Source: Stictocephala bisonia
Taxonomy: Eukaryota > Arthropoda > Insecta > Hemiptera > Membracidae
DNA: 64,000 nt
Direction of reading: 5' to 3'
Assembly (NCBI GenBank): GCA_035578905.1
Contig: JAQJVL010000148.1
Coordinates: 1,122,729 to 1,186,728 of the forward strand
The translations under genes and the position numbers were made by a program. Below are positions 48,590 to 59,810 of this stretch, one piece after another (position 1 is the first letter of the stretch; each line of letters opens with the position of its first letter). The notes under the pieces were generated by a model. The model had not been told where the DNA came from, made no database searches, and worked only from the letters and a program-made list of their open reading frames with translations.

Positions 48590-50240
48590 AAAGGGCTTTG
48601 TAGAGTGTTTAAGGTCGTGTACGTGTGTAAGGTGGATTTTATAGAGTGTTGAAGGTCGTGTACGTGTGTAAGGTGGGCTTTGTAGAGTGTTTAAGGTCGT
48701 GTACGTGTGTAAGGTGGGCTTTGTAGAGTGTTGAAGGTCGTGTACGTGTGTAAGGTGGGCTTTGTAGAGTGTTGAAGGTCGTGTACGTGTGTAAGGTGGG
48801 CATTGTAGGGTGTTGAAGGTCGTGTACGTGTGTAAGGTGGTCTTTGTAGAGTGTTGATGGTCGTGTACGTGTGGAAAATGGGCTTTGTAGCGTGTTTAAG
48901 GTCGTATACGTGTGCTAGGTGAGCTTTGTGGAGTGTTGATGGTCGTGTACGTATGCAAGGGTGGCTTTGTGGAGTGTTGATGGTCGGGTACGTGTGGACA
49001 GTGGGCTTTGTAGCGTGTTTAAGGTCGTGTACGTATGCAAGGGTGGCTTTGTGGAGTGTTGATGGTCGTGTACGTGTGGAAAGTGGGCTTTGTAGCGTGT
49101 TTAAGGTCGTGTACGTGTGCTAGGTGAGCTTTGTGGAGTGTTGATGGTCGTGAGCGTGTGCAAGTGTGGCTTTGTAGGGTGTTGATGGTTGTGTACGCGT
49201 GGAAAGTGGGCTTTTTAAGGTGTTGATGGTCGTGTACGTATGCAAGGGTGGCTTTGTGGAGTGTTGATGGTCGTGTACGTGTGGACAGTGGGCTTTGTAG
49301 CGTGTTTAAGGTCGTGTACGTGTGCTAGGTGAGCTTTGTGGAGTGTTGATGGTCGTGAGCGTGTGCAAGTGTGGCTTTGTAGGGTGTTGATGGTTGTGTA
49401 CGCGTGGAAAGTGGGCTTTTTAAGGTGTTGATGGTCGTGTACGTATGCAAGGGTGGCTTTGTGGAGTGTTGATGGTCGTGTACGTGTGGACAGTGGGCTT
49501 TGTAGCGTGTTTAAGGTCGTGTACGTGTGCTAGGTGAGCTTTGTGGAGTGTTGATGGTCGTGAGCGTGTGCAAGTGTGGCTTTGTAGGGTGTTGATGGTT
49601 GTGTACGCGTGGAAAGTGGGCTTTTTAAGGTGTTGATGGTCGTGTACGTATGCAAGGGTGGCTTTGTGGAGTGTTGATGGTCGTGTACGTGTGGACAGTG
49701 GGCTTTGTAGCGTGTTTAAGGTCGTGTACGTGTGCTAGGTGAGCTTTGTGGAGTGTTGATGGTCGTGAGCGTGTGCAAGTGTGGCTTTGTAGGGTGTTGA
49801 TGGTTGTGTACGCGTGGACAGTGGGCTTTTTAGCGTGTTTAAGGTCGTGTACGTATGCAAGGGTGGCTTTGTGGAGTGTTGATGGTCGTGTAAGTGTGGA
49901 AAGTGGGCTTTGTAGCGTGTTTAAGGTCGTGTACGTGTGCTAGGTGAGCTTTGTGGAGTGTTGATGGTCGTGAGCGTGTGCAAGTGTGGCTTTGTAGGGT
50001 GTTGATGGTTGTGTACGCGTGGAAAGTGGGCTTTTTAAGGTGTTGATGGTCGTGTACGTATGCAAGGGTGGCTTTGTGGAGTGTTGATGGTCGTGTACGT
50101 GTGGACAGTGGGCTTTGTAGAGTGTTTAAGGTCGTGTACGTGTGCTAGGTGAGCTTTGTGGAGTGTTGATGGTCGTGAGCGTGTGCAAGTGTGGCTTTGT
50201 AGGGTGTTGATGGTTGTGTACGCGTGAAAAGTGGGCTTTA
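48590..50240. repeat. 41-bp minisatellite, about 40 copies, with 205-bp higher-order unit
   Basis: Unit ggctttgtagagtgttgaag, gtcgtgtacgtgtgtaaggt, g (41 bp). From about 49.14 kb five variant units form a 205-bp block repeated about five times: the marker tgagcgtgtg recurs at 49151 and 49356 and so on at 205-bp steps. One cycle near 49.82 kb is shortened. The left part (48.6-48.85 kb) is a simpler, unstructured array. Confidence 0.95.
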
Positions 50241-50524
50241 CAGATTAATAGTAGTCGTCGGTATAAAAAAAAGAAATGAGTTTAACTCGTTGTTTAATAT
50301 GCTAATCGTATTTAGTTTTATTTCCTAAACATTAATATAAAATTTATTTCTGTTTGTGTCAAATAATAACCGAGACATTCAACAAAACAATAATAAAATC
50401 TAGTATTTCGGGACAAGAAGGTAGTTTTTCTTGTAAATGAAATTTTTCAGTGAAAATAAAAAGTATCGAATTATGGTCTATTTTGTAGCAAGAAGTACTC
50501 CTTAGAAGAGAGCACTACCATTAA

Positions 50525-50778
50525 ATTATAAATACTAGGTACCCACCACTAATATACACTAATATACTAGGTACCACTACATATAAATAAGCACGTACCC
50601 ATCTAAATATAAATACTAGGTACCCACCACTAATATACTAGGTACCACTAAATATAAATAAGCACGTACCCATCTAAATATAAATACTAGGTACCCACCA
50701 CTAATATACACTAATTTACTAGGTACCACTAAATATAAATAAGCACGTACCCATCTAAATATAAATACTAGGTAAATA
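50525..50778. repeat. AT-rich tandem repeat, about 3 copies of 80-90 bp
   Basis: Unit ataaatactaggtacccacc, actaatatac, (actaatatac), taggtaccactaaatataaa, taagcacgtacccatctaaa. Copies differ by presence of the duplicated actaatatac block. Confidence 0.88.
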
Positions 50779-52098
50779 TGCTTTACACAACTTTAATGTA
50801 ACATACGTCGTTTAAAAACGATGGTGAAACCTTTCCCTTTTTTTAATTTTCTCGAGTAATACCATTTTTACGGTTAAATCTACAACTGATTCGTTTCCCT
50901 GGGATTGGCTTATTAAAAACGACCTTGAAAATGGGTGGGATCCCTAATGTCCATATTTACCAACATTTCATTTTGCACATAAAATTAAACTAGTAATTTT
51001 TTTGACGTAAGCCTTTTAGGTGCTAAGATAATCATTTTATATACATTCCCATATGTAATAACACAAAAATATTATTTTTGATGGCGAAGGACTATTTCGT
51101 GTTAAAGTTATTATATGTTTGTTGAAAATGTTTGAATCACGTTAATATATACTTTACCAATAGATATAAGGTGACATTTTACATTTTTAATTAACGTAAC
51201 GAAGTGATAAAAAAAGAATGAGCTAAGCGTAAGTCTCATAGTTAATTTCTTATAGGATTACTCAAATGTATTTCCTAACTTAATTAAGCCACCATTCGTG
51301 CTCCTATTAAACAGGATTACGCAAGCACTTTTAATACTTTACAAGGACCGAAGGCTTTCTGCACTGTAAAAATGTATCTCTGGGTTAGCCTCAAACACAA
51401 ATAAATACGAATCTGTAGAGTTCAACACTGAAAAAATAATTGTAATGTATTCGTAAAGAAATATGTGATACATCTTATATTTTTTTAGCTCCTATGCTCC
51501 TATTCTTTAAGTAATTTATTAATGTATAATACTTTTATAATATTTGTGTTTTCGGTAAAATTAAAATCAATCACTGAATGTGTTTAAGTATACTAAACAA
51601 ATGTTCAAATCACATAAATAAAACTTTACTACTGAAAAAATAAATGTATATTGTGTTTATGTAAATTAGGGAAAGAAGAACTAAACCCAAGAACTTTCCT
51701 TCAATCAAACATAAGAAAGACTCTACATTATCTGTACACAAGAGAAGTACTGACTAAAAACCAATTTAAAAATTACTGTTTTCAATATATTTAGAAAATA
51801 AAATATTCAAATAAAAATAGAAAAATTTGTATTTTACAATACTTACAACAAACCCTGATGTTGTAAATAAAAATTTGCATTAGAAGTTTGGATGTTTAAT
51901 AACTTATCAAAAATTAAAATCTCAAATTTTGTTTACTGATGTGTTTTGAAGTATTACAAGAATATATTGCAAAACGTATACATTGGTAAAATTTATTTTT
52001 AAAAAGTATTGTAGCCCTTGCGCCTAAATGTGATACATTCTACCATGCGCCTAAAAACTGGTCCTATAATTATAAAATTTACAAAAACTCTTAGGTTT
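50779..52098. other. AT-rich intergenic DNA
   Basis: No gene or array supported over 1.3 kb. Confidence 0.4.
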
Positions 52099-52442
52099 TA
52101 TGCAAGGATTACGTGCCATCTCATCCCGGTGCCATTTGTTCCGCAACAATCCTTGAAAAACGTGCTATCTCGTCCCGCTTGGGTTTATAGATTATTACAT
52201 AAGCTAATGAGTAGCATCTCGTCCCAACGAAATTTTGACAAGGGTTGAGGAAGTGCAGGTAGTCGTAGAACAATGAACCCAGGGGTTCCAACTGGCTGTG
52301 GTATTTGACTCCTCTGCTGGTAATCCACCCCACCCCTCTCTATGTTTGTTTATGTACATTGGACAGACACTTTATTCGTTCGAGTGTTATCTACGAGTTA
52401 AGGTATTTGTTAATTATGGAGTTTTAAACTACTATAAGGGGC

Positions 52443-52670
52443 AAACCCAGTTTAATACTTAACGGATATAGGTATACTATTAAGAAGGAGAAGAAGTGCG
52501 GTGAAGTTGTTCCACCGTTCGTGTGGTGGAATAGTAATAACTAAAAATCCAGAACTTATTAGAGAAGAAACTCATAATACGTGTGTTCCTGATGTGGCTG
52601 CTCCACAAGACTGTGGCACAGGGAAACAAGAGAGCCCGGGAAGAAACTGAAAAATCCATTTCACAGGTTG
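52443..52670 (+). pseudogene. FLYWCH-type zinc-finger remnant of the MULE
   Basis: One frame (from 52443) reads KPSLILNGYRYTIKKEKKCG. The next frame (from 52504) continues HRSCGGIVITKNPELIREET + HNTCVPDVAA. The pattern P.L...GY.Y ... C.G...T ... H.. .PD is that of FLYWCH fingers, DNA-binding modules that precede MULE transposase domains in many arthropod elements. A frameshift and loss of the second zinc His (HNT for HNH) show decay. An intron-like gap with acceptor cttgtttcag at 52987-52996 separates it from the transposase. Confidence 0.55.
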
Positions 52671-52996
52671 GTTTATATTTTTATTAGGATGCTGGGTTTA
52701 TTAAGAATGTATTTAGTATATTTTTTGAAACGTTGTATTTTATTAGACTAGCTGGATACCCGTTCTCCATACGGGTAAATAATAAATGAGGGATTTCTGA
52801 ATGTATGGATGGATACATGTCAAATTGATTAACAACAATTGTATAGAAAGATAATTAATCAAGTTTATAGGCAACCTCTTGATTGTCTTTATGTATAACC
52901 GTAATGTATAACATCTTTATACACAATAAGGGACCGTAGGGGTGGAGTACCAAGGTGAATTTTAAAAGTTTTATTAGCCTAAAGCCTTGTTTCAGG

Positions 52997-54080
52997 TTTT
53001 TGGCGAAGAATTCATTCCTCTTCTGCAATCCGGATTCCTAGTCACCAAAATTCCTCAATTATACAACTGCAATTCTACTCTGCACAGACAGCGAAGGGAT
53101 GCTCAGGGAGTTCAGGCTGAATCCAATAATCGAGATGACGTTGACCTGGACTCAGAAACTTTGAAGATGGCAGATGGAAATAATTTCCTGCTGGCTGACG
53201 ACTGTGATTTTGAGCGCATACTTATATTTGCCAGTTCCAGAGGAAACACTTGCATTGAAAGAACACAAAACTTTTTTCATGGATGGCACCTTCGAGAGTG
53301 TAAGCAAACAATTTTCGCAGTTGTACACCATCCATGTAGATTTAGGAAGCACTGTGGAAGAAACGAACGTAACCCCCGTAGTGTTCGCATTACTTCCTGA
53401 CAAGAGAAAGGCAACTTATATTCGTCTCCTTAACGCCATTCTTCGGGTGATTCCAGACTGGTCCCTGAGGCAGTGAACGCAGATTTCGAAGATGCAGTGA
53501 TCGAAGCAATCAACAGAATTTCATGGGTGTTTATTTCATTTCTCTAAGTGTCTTTGAAGGAAAGTACAAAACCTTGGGCTTGTCAACGATTACATCACAC
53601 GCCAGGAAATATGAGACTCCGTGAGAATCTGCGCCGCTCTGGCCTTTTTAAAGTCGATGTTGAGCAAGGCTGGCTACACATCCACAGTGTTGCTGTACGA
53701 CATGAAAAGCTCAATGAGTTTTTTGACTATTTTGTTGACCATTGGTTAGAAAACCCTCATTTACCAATTGAAACATGGAATTGTACCGGCAGGCGACATC
53801 CTACAATGCTGTGGAAGGATGGAACAATCGCTCGAATGGAATTGTTGGAAAACCACACCCTTGAATAAAAAATCTAATCATGACATTAAACAAAGAAGCA
53901 GAATATTCTGACACTAAAATAATCAGGATTGACCTAAATTTAGAAGGACTGAAGAGGAGAAAAAAGTATATTTTCATGGACAATAGACTCGAAAGAGCCA
54001 CTGAAAATTTGAAGAAGACAGATGAAATTAATAAGTTTTGAGGAACGTCTCTTACATAGTAAAATGGATTAAGGAGGAAC
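52997..54080 (+). pseudogene. MULE transposase pseudogene, several frameshifts
   Basis: Successive segments in different frames reproduce the MULE order. They are KIPQLYNCNSTLHRQRRDAQ; NNFLLADDCDFERILIFAS (frame of 52987); FFMDGTFESVSKQFSQLYTI and PVVFALLPDKRKATYIRLLN (frame of 53174, around the first catalytic Asp in the DGTF motif); NADFEDAVIEAI (the second Asp motif); DVEQGWLHIHSVAVRHEKLN and FFDYFVDHWLENP; then YNAVEGWNNRSNGIVGKPHP and LEGLKRRKKY. At least four frameshifts plus stops make it non-functional. Intact relatives are DDE-type transposases acting in the nucleus on their own end repeats. Confidence 0.78.
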
Positions 54081-54584
54081 AAGAAAGGTCATTAGCTGCT
54101 GCATACATTGTACATACTTGTATATATTTGTAAATAAACTCAATACCTGACAAGGCTGAAAGGCCACTTTTTTCATTGCCAGATTTGGATTGTGTTTTTA
54201 ATCAAACCTTTATAGTAATGAGAAAATTGTCTGAACTTGTCATAGCATTCTCATTTATAGCATCATAGCAGCTCTGAGGAACACAGTAGATAGTGAGTAT
54301 ATTATTTAGTTCAAGTTATTATAGACCTGTCATACTGTCAGCCATAGGTGCTGGGACGAAATAGCACTAGTGGGCGGGTAGAGAGTTAACCCTCACCCTC
54401 GTGTGTCGTGCAAACGGGACGAGGAGGCACCGGGACGAGATACGTATGCAAGTAGGATGTATTTAAAAAATACTGGTTCTTTTTCATCGAAAATGAATGT
54501 TTATTGGCTTATTATTGTGCTTAGATGCTGTGTAAATATATCAATTTGGTGTATATAAGTAGCTAGAGAAGTAAAACTAGTTAA

Positions 54585-55610
54585 CGTGTATGGGTGGGTG
54601 GAGAGGTCAGTACCACCGTATGTGTATGGGTGAGTGGAAAGGACAATACCACTGTATGTGTATGGGTGAGTGGAAAAGACAATACCACCGTACGTGTATG
54701 GGTGGGTGTAAAGGTCAATACCACTGTATGTGTATGGGTGAGTGGAAAAGACAATACAACCGTACGTGTATGGGTGAGTGTAAAGGTCAATACCACTGTA
54801 TGTGTATGGGTGAGTGTAAAGGACAATACCACCGTACGTGTATGGGTGAGTGGAAAGGACAATACCACTGTATGTGTATGGGTGAGTGGAAAAGACAATA
54901 CCACCGTACGTGTATGGGTGGGTGTAAAGGACAATACCACTGTATGTGTATGGGTGAGTGGAAAAGACAATACCACCGTACGTGTATGGGTGGGTGTAAA
55001 GGTCAATACGTGTATGGGTGAGTGGAAAGGACAATACCACCGTACGTGTATGGGTGAGTGGAAAGGACAATACCACTGTATGTGTATGGGTGAGTGGAAA
55101 AGACAATACCACCGTACGTGTATGGGTGAGTGTAAAGGTCAATACCACTGTATGTGTATGGGTGAGTGTAAAGGACAATACCACCGTACGTGTATGGGTG
55201 AGTGGAAAGGACAATACAACTGTATGTGTATGGGTGAGTGGAAAAGACAATACCACCGTACGTGTATGGGTGGGTGTAAAGGACAATACCACTGTATGTG
55301 TATGGGTGAGTGGAAAAGACAATACCACCGTACGTGTATGGGTGAGTGGAAATTACAATACCACTGTATGTGTATGGGTGAGTGGAAAGGACAATACCAC
55401 CGTACGTGTATGGGTGAGTGTAAAGGACAATACCACTGTATGTGTATGGGTGAGTGGAAAAGACAATACCACCGTTCGTGTATGGGTGGGTGGAAATATC
55501 AATACCACCATGCGTAAACAGAGGGGTGGCTGGGTAAATTCAATTTTATTACTACAGGCGGGCGGATGGTTTAATACCATATATGTGTATGGGTGGTTGG
55601 GTGGGTCAAT
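54585..55610 (+). repeat. Minisatellite family A, array 3, about 27 copies of 36 bp
   Basis: Unit gtacgtgtatgggtgagtgg, aaaggacaataccacc with alternating subtypes: accgtacgtg versus actgtatgtg, and gagtgg versus gggtgta. The alternation has a two-unit (72-bp) period over much of the array. As 36 is a multiple of three, frames of up to about 300 codons are open on both strands. Degenerate monomers continue to about 55.61 kb. Confidence 0.95.
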
Positions 55611-55679
55611 AATGGCACGTGTTTGTTATGTATATGTTTCAAATTATTTACATTATAATCATCCTAAGAACTAAAACCT

Positions 55680-56615
55680 AGTTTTTTAGTAATACTTCTA
55701 ACTTGACTACACGTTTTGTTGGTAGTTTTCCAGGGAAGATGGATTATGCATCACGGTGAAATTAACTCAGTAAATCCTTTTTAAACTTTCTAACTGACGT
55801 TCGGATTGAAACTTTCAAACTTGGAACTACAACCTAAATGAGTTGGATAAACTTAAAATAGGAAGCCTCTTACAAGGCAAAAGCAATTTTGTCAATGTTT
55901 AAAAATCTTCAACTACTTCTTTACTAGTTTGCAAGACATATTTACCCTCAATATGTTTAAATTGAAACATTTATTTGATTAGTCAAAAAAGAGAACATGC
56001 TTCAATATAACAGTACACTGCAACCACAGAATGGAATCTCTTAAATTTACATTAAGTATATATATATATTTTTTTTTAAATATTATAGTTACTTTTTGTA
56101 AAAAATATTCACCTTGGGTTGAAACAAACAGAAAATGAGTGTCATACGTACAAATAGTCTATCTCACACCTTCTGTCTGTCCGTATGCTATTTTTTTCAA
56201 AAAGGCGAATTTCTCCAAGTCATTTAAAATAAAATTATGAAAGTTGGTATGAATGTTGATCTTCATAGTACTCATATATCACTTAAATTTAATTTTTTTA
56301 CTACAATCATTTTCAAATTGTCTGCCACTATAATTTTGTAAAGCTACATATATTAGTAACCTTCAATTTAAGTAAAAACCTGCCTATTACAAAAAAGTTA
56401 AAGAATATACTTTTAAAAATATTGGTACAAAATGTTTTACGATCGAACAAAAATTAACTGAGATATTGAATTTTTTATCAACTAAAAAAAGGAAAGGGTC
56501 TTGAGCGTAGGATCCAATATTATGATTTTATTTCAAATGGCTTCAGAGATATTAACCTTTTTGTAAAAATCTCAAACAAACGGAAAACGGTGTGAGATAT
56601 ATGATTTGTACAATT
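55680..56615. other. AT-rich intergenic DNA
   Basis: No supported feature. Confidence 0.35.
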
Positions 56616-56624
56616 AGGACTGAA

Positions 56625-57050
56625 CAATCAGGATGGGTGGAGATTATTGCCCACCCTGATGCCAAGAAGGTTGAGGGTCTGAACAATTAGGGAGAGGGGG
56701 GTTGAGATTGAAGCTCACCCTGATGCCAAGAATGTTGAGGGGTTGAACGGTCGGGAGGTGGTGGTTATCGCTGTTTACCTTCATGCCAAGAAGGTTGAGG
56801 TACAGAATAATCAGGAGGTGGTGGAAATCACTGCTCACTCTGATGCCAATAAGGTTGAGTGGCTGAACAATCAAGAGGTGGTGGAGATTGCTTCTCACTC
56901 TGATGCCAATAAGGTTGAGTGGCTGAACAATCAAGAGGTGGTGGAGATTGCTTCTCTCCTGATGCCAAGAAGGTTGAAGGGCTGGACAATCGGGAGATGG
57001 TAGATATTGCTGTTTAGCTTAATGCTAAGGAGATTGAGGGGCAGTGATTT
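56625..57050. repeat. 60-bp tandem repeat, about 7 copies
   Basis: Unit gatgccaagaaggttgaggg, gctgaacaatcaggaggtgg, tggagattgctgctcacctc. Interior copies are about 90 percent alike by eye. The plus frame encodes a 20-residue repeat (DANKVEWLNNQEVVEIASHS) over about four units, but the frame breaks in the outer copies and no start, splice or promoter context supports a gene. Confidence 0.92.
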
Positions 57051-57374
57051 CGCGTATAGAAGTAAAGATAGATCATTAAGAAATTATGTTTATTGGAGGA
57101 ATTAACTGTCGGATGATATAAATCAAGTGTGGTGTGTCTCTGTTCGATTGGTTTGACAATAATTTAATTTGTACCAACTGTAGCGAAGTAATGGGTGGCA
57201 TAAATCGCAAGGCAGTCTTTGCAGGAAACGGGAAACCAACCAATTATTGGCGTTAAACTTCTGGCTTCAATATGATATTTAAGAATAACTGTTTAACTTA
57301 CTTTAGTAATACACATAAAATTAATAGTTATTACAAATAATTTAATTATAACTACTGTATTTTAAAAAATTGCA

Positions 57375-57670
57375 TTTTTTATTTATTTATTTTTTTAATT
57401 TTATTTTTTTCATAAGACGCCGATCGTCAAGATATGGGCAAATATGGATTTCGATTGAGTGTGATGAGTGTAGATGAGCGGAATGTAGTCATTGTTACAA
57501 ACTTAGGCCGACTATTCCTTAGAAAAAGTCATTAATTAATAGCCCAATGACAAATGAACAGCCGGTGGTTATCAGCTGATCTCTCTCAAAATGTATTGAG
57601 ACTGATTGGGATCGAACTGAGAACCTTTAGCACATGAAGCTGGGATTTAACCAACTACGCTACCGACCAG
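57375..57670 (-). mobile_element. SINE1, inverted copy
   Basis: Tail atttatttattt (about 57376-57400), then cataagacgccgatcgtcaa, gagtgtgatgagtgtagatg, aatgacaaatgaacagccgg, gattgggatcgaactgagaa (B box) and aaccaactacgctaccgacc (A box). Closely matches the plus-strand copy at 42.64 kb along its whole length. Confidence 0.82.
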
Positions 57671-57989
57671 CATTTCCTTCTCAATAACAAGAGAATGATA
57701 AATTATGGTAATGAGACAATTATTATGATAAGAAAATGATCGTGACTTTTATGTTTGTTTATCTAGATAAGAGCATAATTATTTTATCCAAAGCGTTTGG
57801 TAAAAGTATAAAAAATTAATTTTAGTTGCTGTTTATTTTTCACTTTGCATAATTCGTCACAAACATGAAGTATTTATTACTTTCCCTCTCTTTTTATCAG
57901 TTATCAGGAAACTACTAACTGGAAGTTTGAAGTGAACATTACTAGCTAGGCTTGCCGTGGCACTCGGTTAGGAGATGCGCAGTAGACTA

Positions 57990-58145
57990 AACCCAGTCAT
58001 TTAACCAGTTATTTAAATAACTGCTCTAACTGTACTCTGTTTCTCTAAATTGCATATTGGTAAGTTGCATGCATGGCTGCATTGCAATATCCAATACTGC
58101 ATTTACGGTGGCATTAATTCATTACCATATATTAAAAGAATTTTT
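57990..58145. repeat. Outer, diverged monomer of the 76-bp array
   Basis: ctctaactgtactctgtttc, tctaaattgcatattgg and ttgcaatatccaatactgca + tttacggtggcatta represent a longer ancestral unit of the array that resumes at 58.62 kb beyond the SINE2 insertion. Confidence 0.6.
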
Positions 58146-58150
58146 TTGTT

Positions 58151-58623
58151 ATTTATTTATTTATTTATTTTTTTTTTTCATTATTAAGACGCCGATCGGC
58201 AAGTTATGGGAAAATATGAGAGGCGAATGAGTGTGATGAGTGTAGATGAACGAATGTTGTCATTGTTACTATTTAAGGTCGACTATTCCTAAGGGAGCTA
58301 CTTATTAATAGCCCATTAGCCAGGGCATCTAAGGGACTTACAGCTTTACGTGGAATCCCGACCACTTAGTGTTGGTCTGATTTTCAGCTAACTGATAAGT
58401 CTGAGACTCAGTTCTCTTACCTGCTGAACCTTGAATGCCACCCAGCATGGACAAACCAGACTTCTCTAGTAGTATCCACGTCGCTGGCAACCATTTAGCG
58501 GACGCCGTGTCGCTATTAGAGGACCGAGCATAGAACCTATAGCCTAAAATTTCCTCAACACTTGTAGCTTAACCCGGAAAAAGTCTCCAAGTAGCTGGGT
58601 TACAGTGCTGCGCCACCAGTGTC
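58151..58623 (-). mobile_element. SINE2, longest copy, inserted in the 76-bp array
   Basis: The left end is an atttattt tail followed by gacgccgatcggcaag and gagtgtgatgagtgtagatg, a 3' end shared with SINE1. The body has ttaatagcccattagccagg, cagctttacgtggaatcc and ctctagtagtatccacg. The right end has ccaagtagctgggttacagt, gctgcgccaccagtg, which on the minus strand is an A-box-like TGGCGCAGCACTG head. ggttctatgctcgg upstream on the minus strand may be the B box. Sequences on both sides belong to the same tandem array. Confidence 0.78.
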
Positions 58624-59650
58624 AACTATACCGACTGTACACTGTTTCTCAATACAGAATATAGGTAGGTGGCATAAATTATAGCATTGCAATATCTAGT
58701 ATTGCATTAATGGTACCATTAGACCATTACAACGTTTTTATAGAGGTGTTCTAACTGTACATTGTATTTCTAAACTGGATATGATGGGCAGCACGAATGA
58801 TTGAATAGGTATTTATAGAAGTGTCCAACTGTACATTTTATCTCTAAACTGGATACAGATAGGTAGCATGAATGATTGAATAGTTATTTATAGAAGTGTT
58901 CCAACTGTACATTGTATCTCTAAACTGGATATAGATAGTTAGCATGAATGATTGAATAGTTATTTATAGAGATGTTCCAACTGTACATTGTATCTCTAAA
59001 CTGGATATAGATAGGTAGCATGAATGATTGAGTAGTTATTTATAGAGGTGTTCCAACTGTACACTGTATCTCTAAACTGGAATAGATAGGTAGCATGAAT
59101 GATTGAATAGTTATTTATAGAGGTGTTCCAACTGTACATTGTATCTCTAAACTGGATATAGATAGGTAGCATGAATGATTGAATAGTTATTTATAGAGGT
59201 GTTCAAACTGTACATTGTATCTCTAAACTGGATATAGGTTCCAAGTGTACTATCATGTATCTCTAAAGTGGATATAGATAGGTAGCATGAATGATTGAAT
59301 AGTTATTTATAGAGGTGTTCCAACTGTACACTGTATCTCTAAACTGGAATATATAGGTAGCATGAATGATTGAATAGTTATTTATAGAGGTGTTCCAACT
59401 GTACATTGTATCTCTAAACTGGATATGCATAGGTAGGTGACGTCAAATTAATGCTCTGCAATATCCAAAAAAGCATTAGACCGTTACAACTTATTTATAG
59501 AAGAGTTCAAACTTTACACTGTTTAGGTAAATTGATAATATATGGTTGACATGAATAATTGCTTGCAATATTTAATATGGTATTTACGGTGGAATTAAAC
59601 CGTTACCATTTCTTTATAGAAATATTCCAACTATTCACTGTTTCTTAAAG
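58624..59650. repeat. 76-bp tandem array with longer ancestral edge units
   Basis: About nine central units (58745-59435) of tagaggtgttccaactgtac, attgtatctctaaactggat, atagataggtagcatgaatg, attgaatagttattta. Edge units (58624-58745, 59436-59650) additionally carry ttgcaatatc.a.tattgca + tttacggtggaattaaac. The 76-bp unit therefore looks like a deletion derivative that was later amplified. One unit near 59.23 kb has a 30-bp internal rearrangement. Confidence 0.9.
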
Positions 59651-59804
59651 TGGGAAAATTCATTTGGTAGTAAATATACTGGTCATTAAACATGTTTATT
59701 TCATAGAGTTCAAAATCGTCGTACAATAACATGGCTTTGTTTAATATGTTTCCAAGCAGAAAAAGTGTGTTAAAATTTCTTTACAAATAAATAAACTGCC
59801 TTTC

Positions 59805-59810
59805 TTTATT
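59805..59810 (-). terminator. Poly(A) signal overlapping the stop codon
   Basis: On the minus strand AATAAA (59810-59805) contains the stop codon TAA (59808-59806). No other AATAAA lies close downstream on this strand, so the mature 3' UTR would be very short. Confidence 0.45.

Larger units (their letters stand above)
52108..54444 (+). mobile_element. Degenerate FLYWCH/MULE DNA transposon with terminal repeats and target duplication
   Basis: A 2.3-kb element bounded by inverted end regions. The left end has ATCTCATCCCGGTGCC and two more ATCTCGTCCC motifs at exact 49-bp steps (52118, 52167, 52216). The right end has three inverted counterparts (54353, 54416, 54432), the outermost reading GGCACCGGGACGAGAT. 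Flanking TATGCAAGG (52099-52107) and TATGCAAGT (54445-54453) are a near-perfect 9-bp target duplication, the size expected for Mutator-like elements. The interior encodes a broken FLYWCH zinc finger and MULE transposase. Sharing of CTCGTCCC in both ends resembles transposase-binding subterminal repeats. Confidence 0.75.

Noticed and set aside
53548..53868. 106-codon frame as an intact independent gene
   Set aside because: Part of it (DVEQGWLHIH, DYFVDHWLENP) is MULE transposase, but the rest of the same frame is out of phase with the family; it is one piece of a frameshifted pseudogene.
54501..55674. Open frames up to 307 codons on both strands in the 54.6-55.6 kb array
   Set aside because: 36-bp minisatellite by-products; several frames are open at once on both strands.
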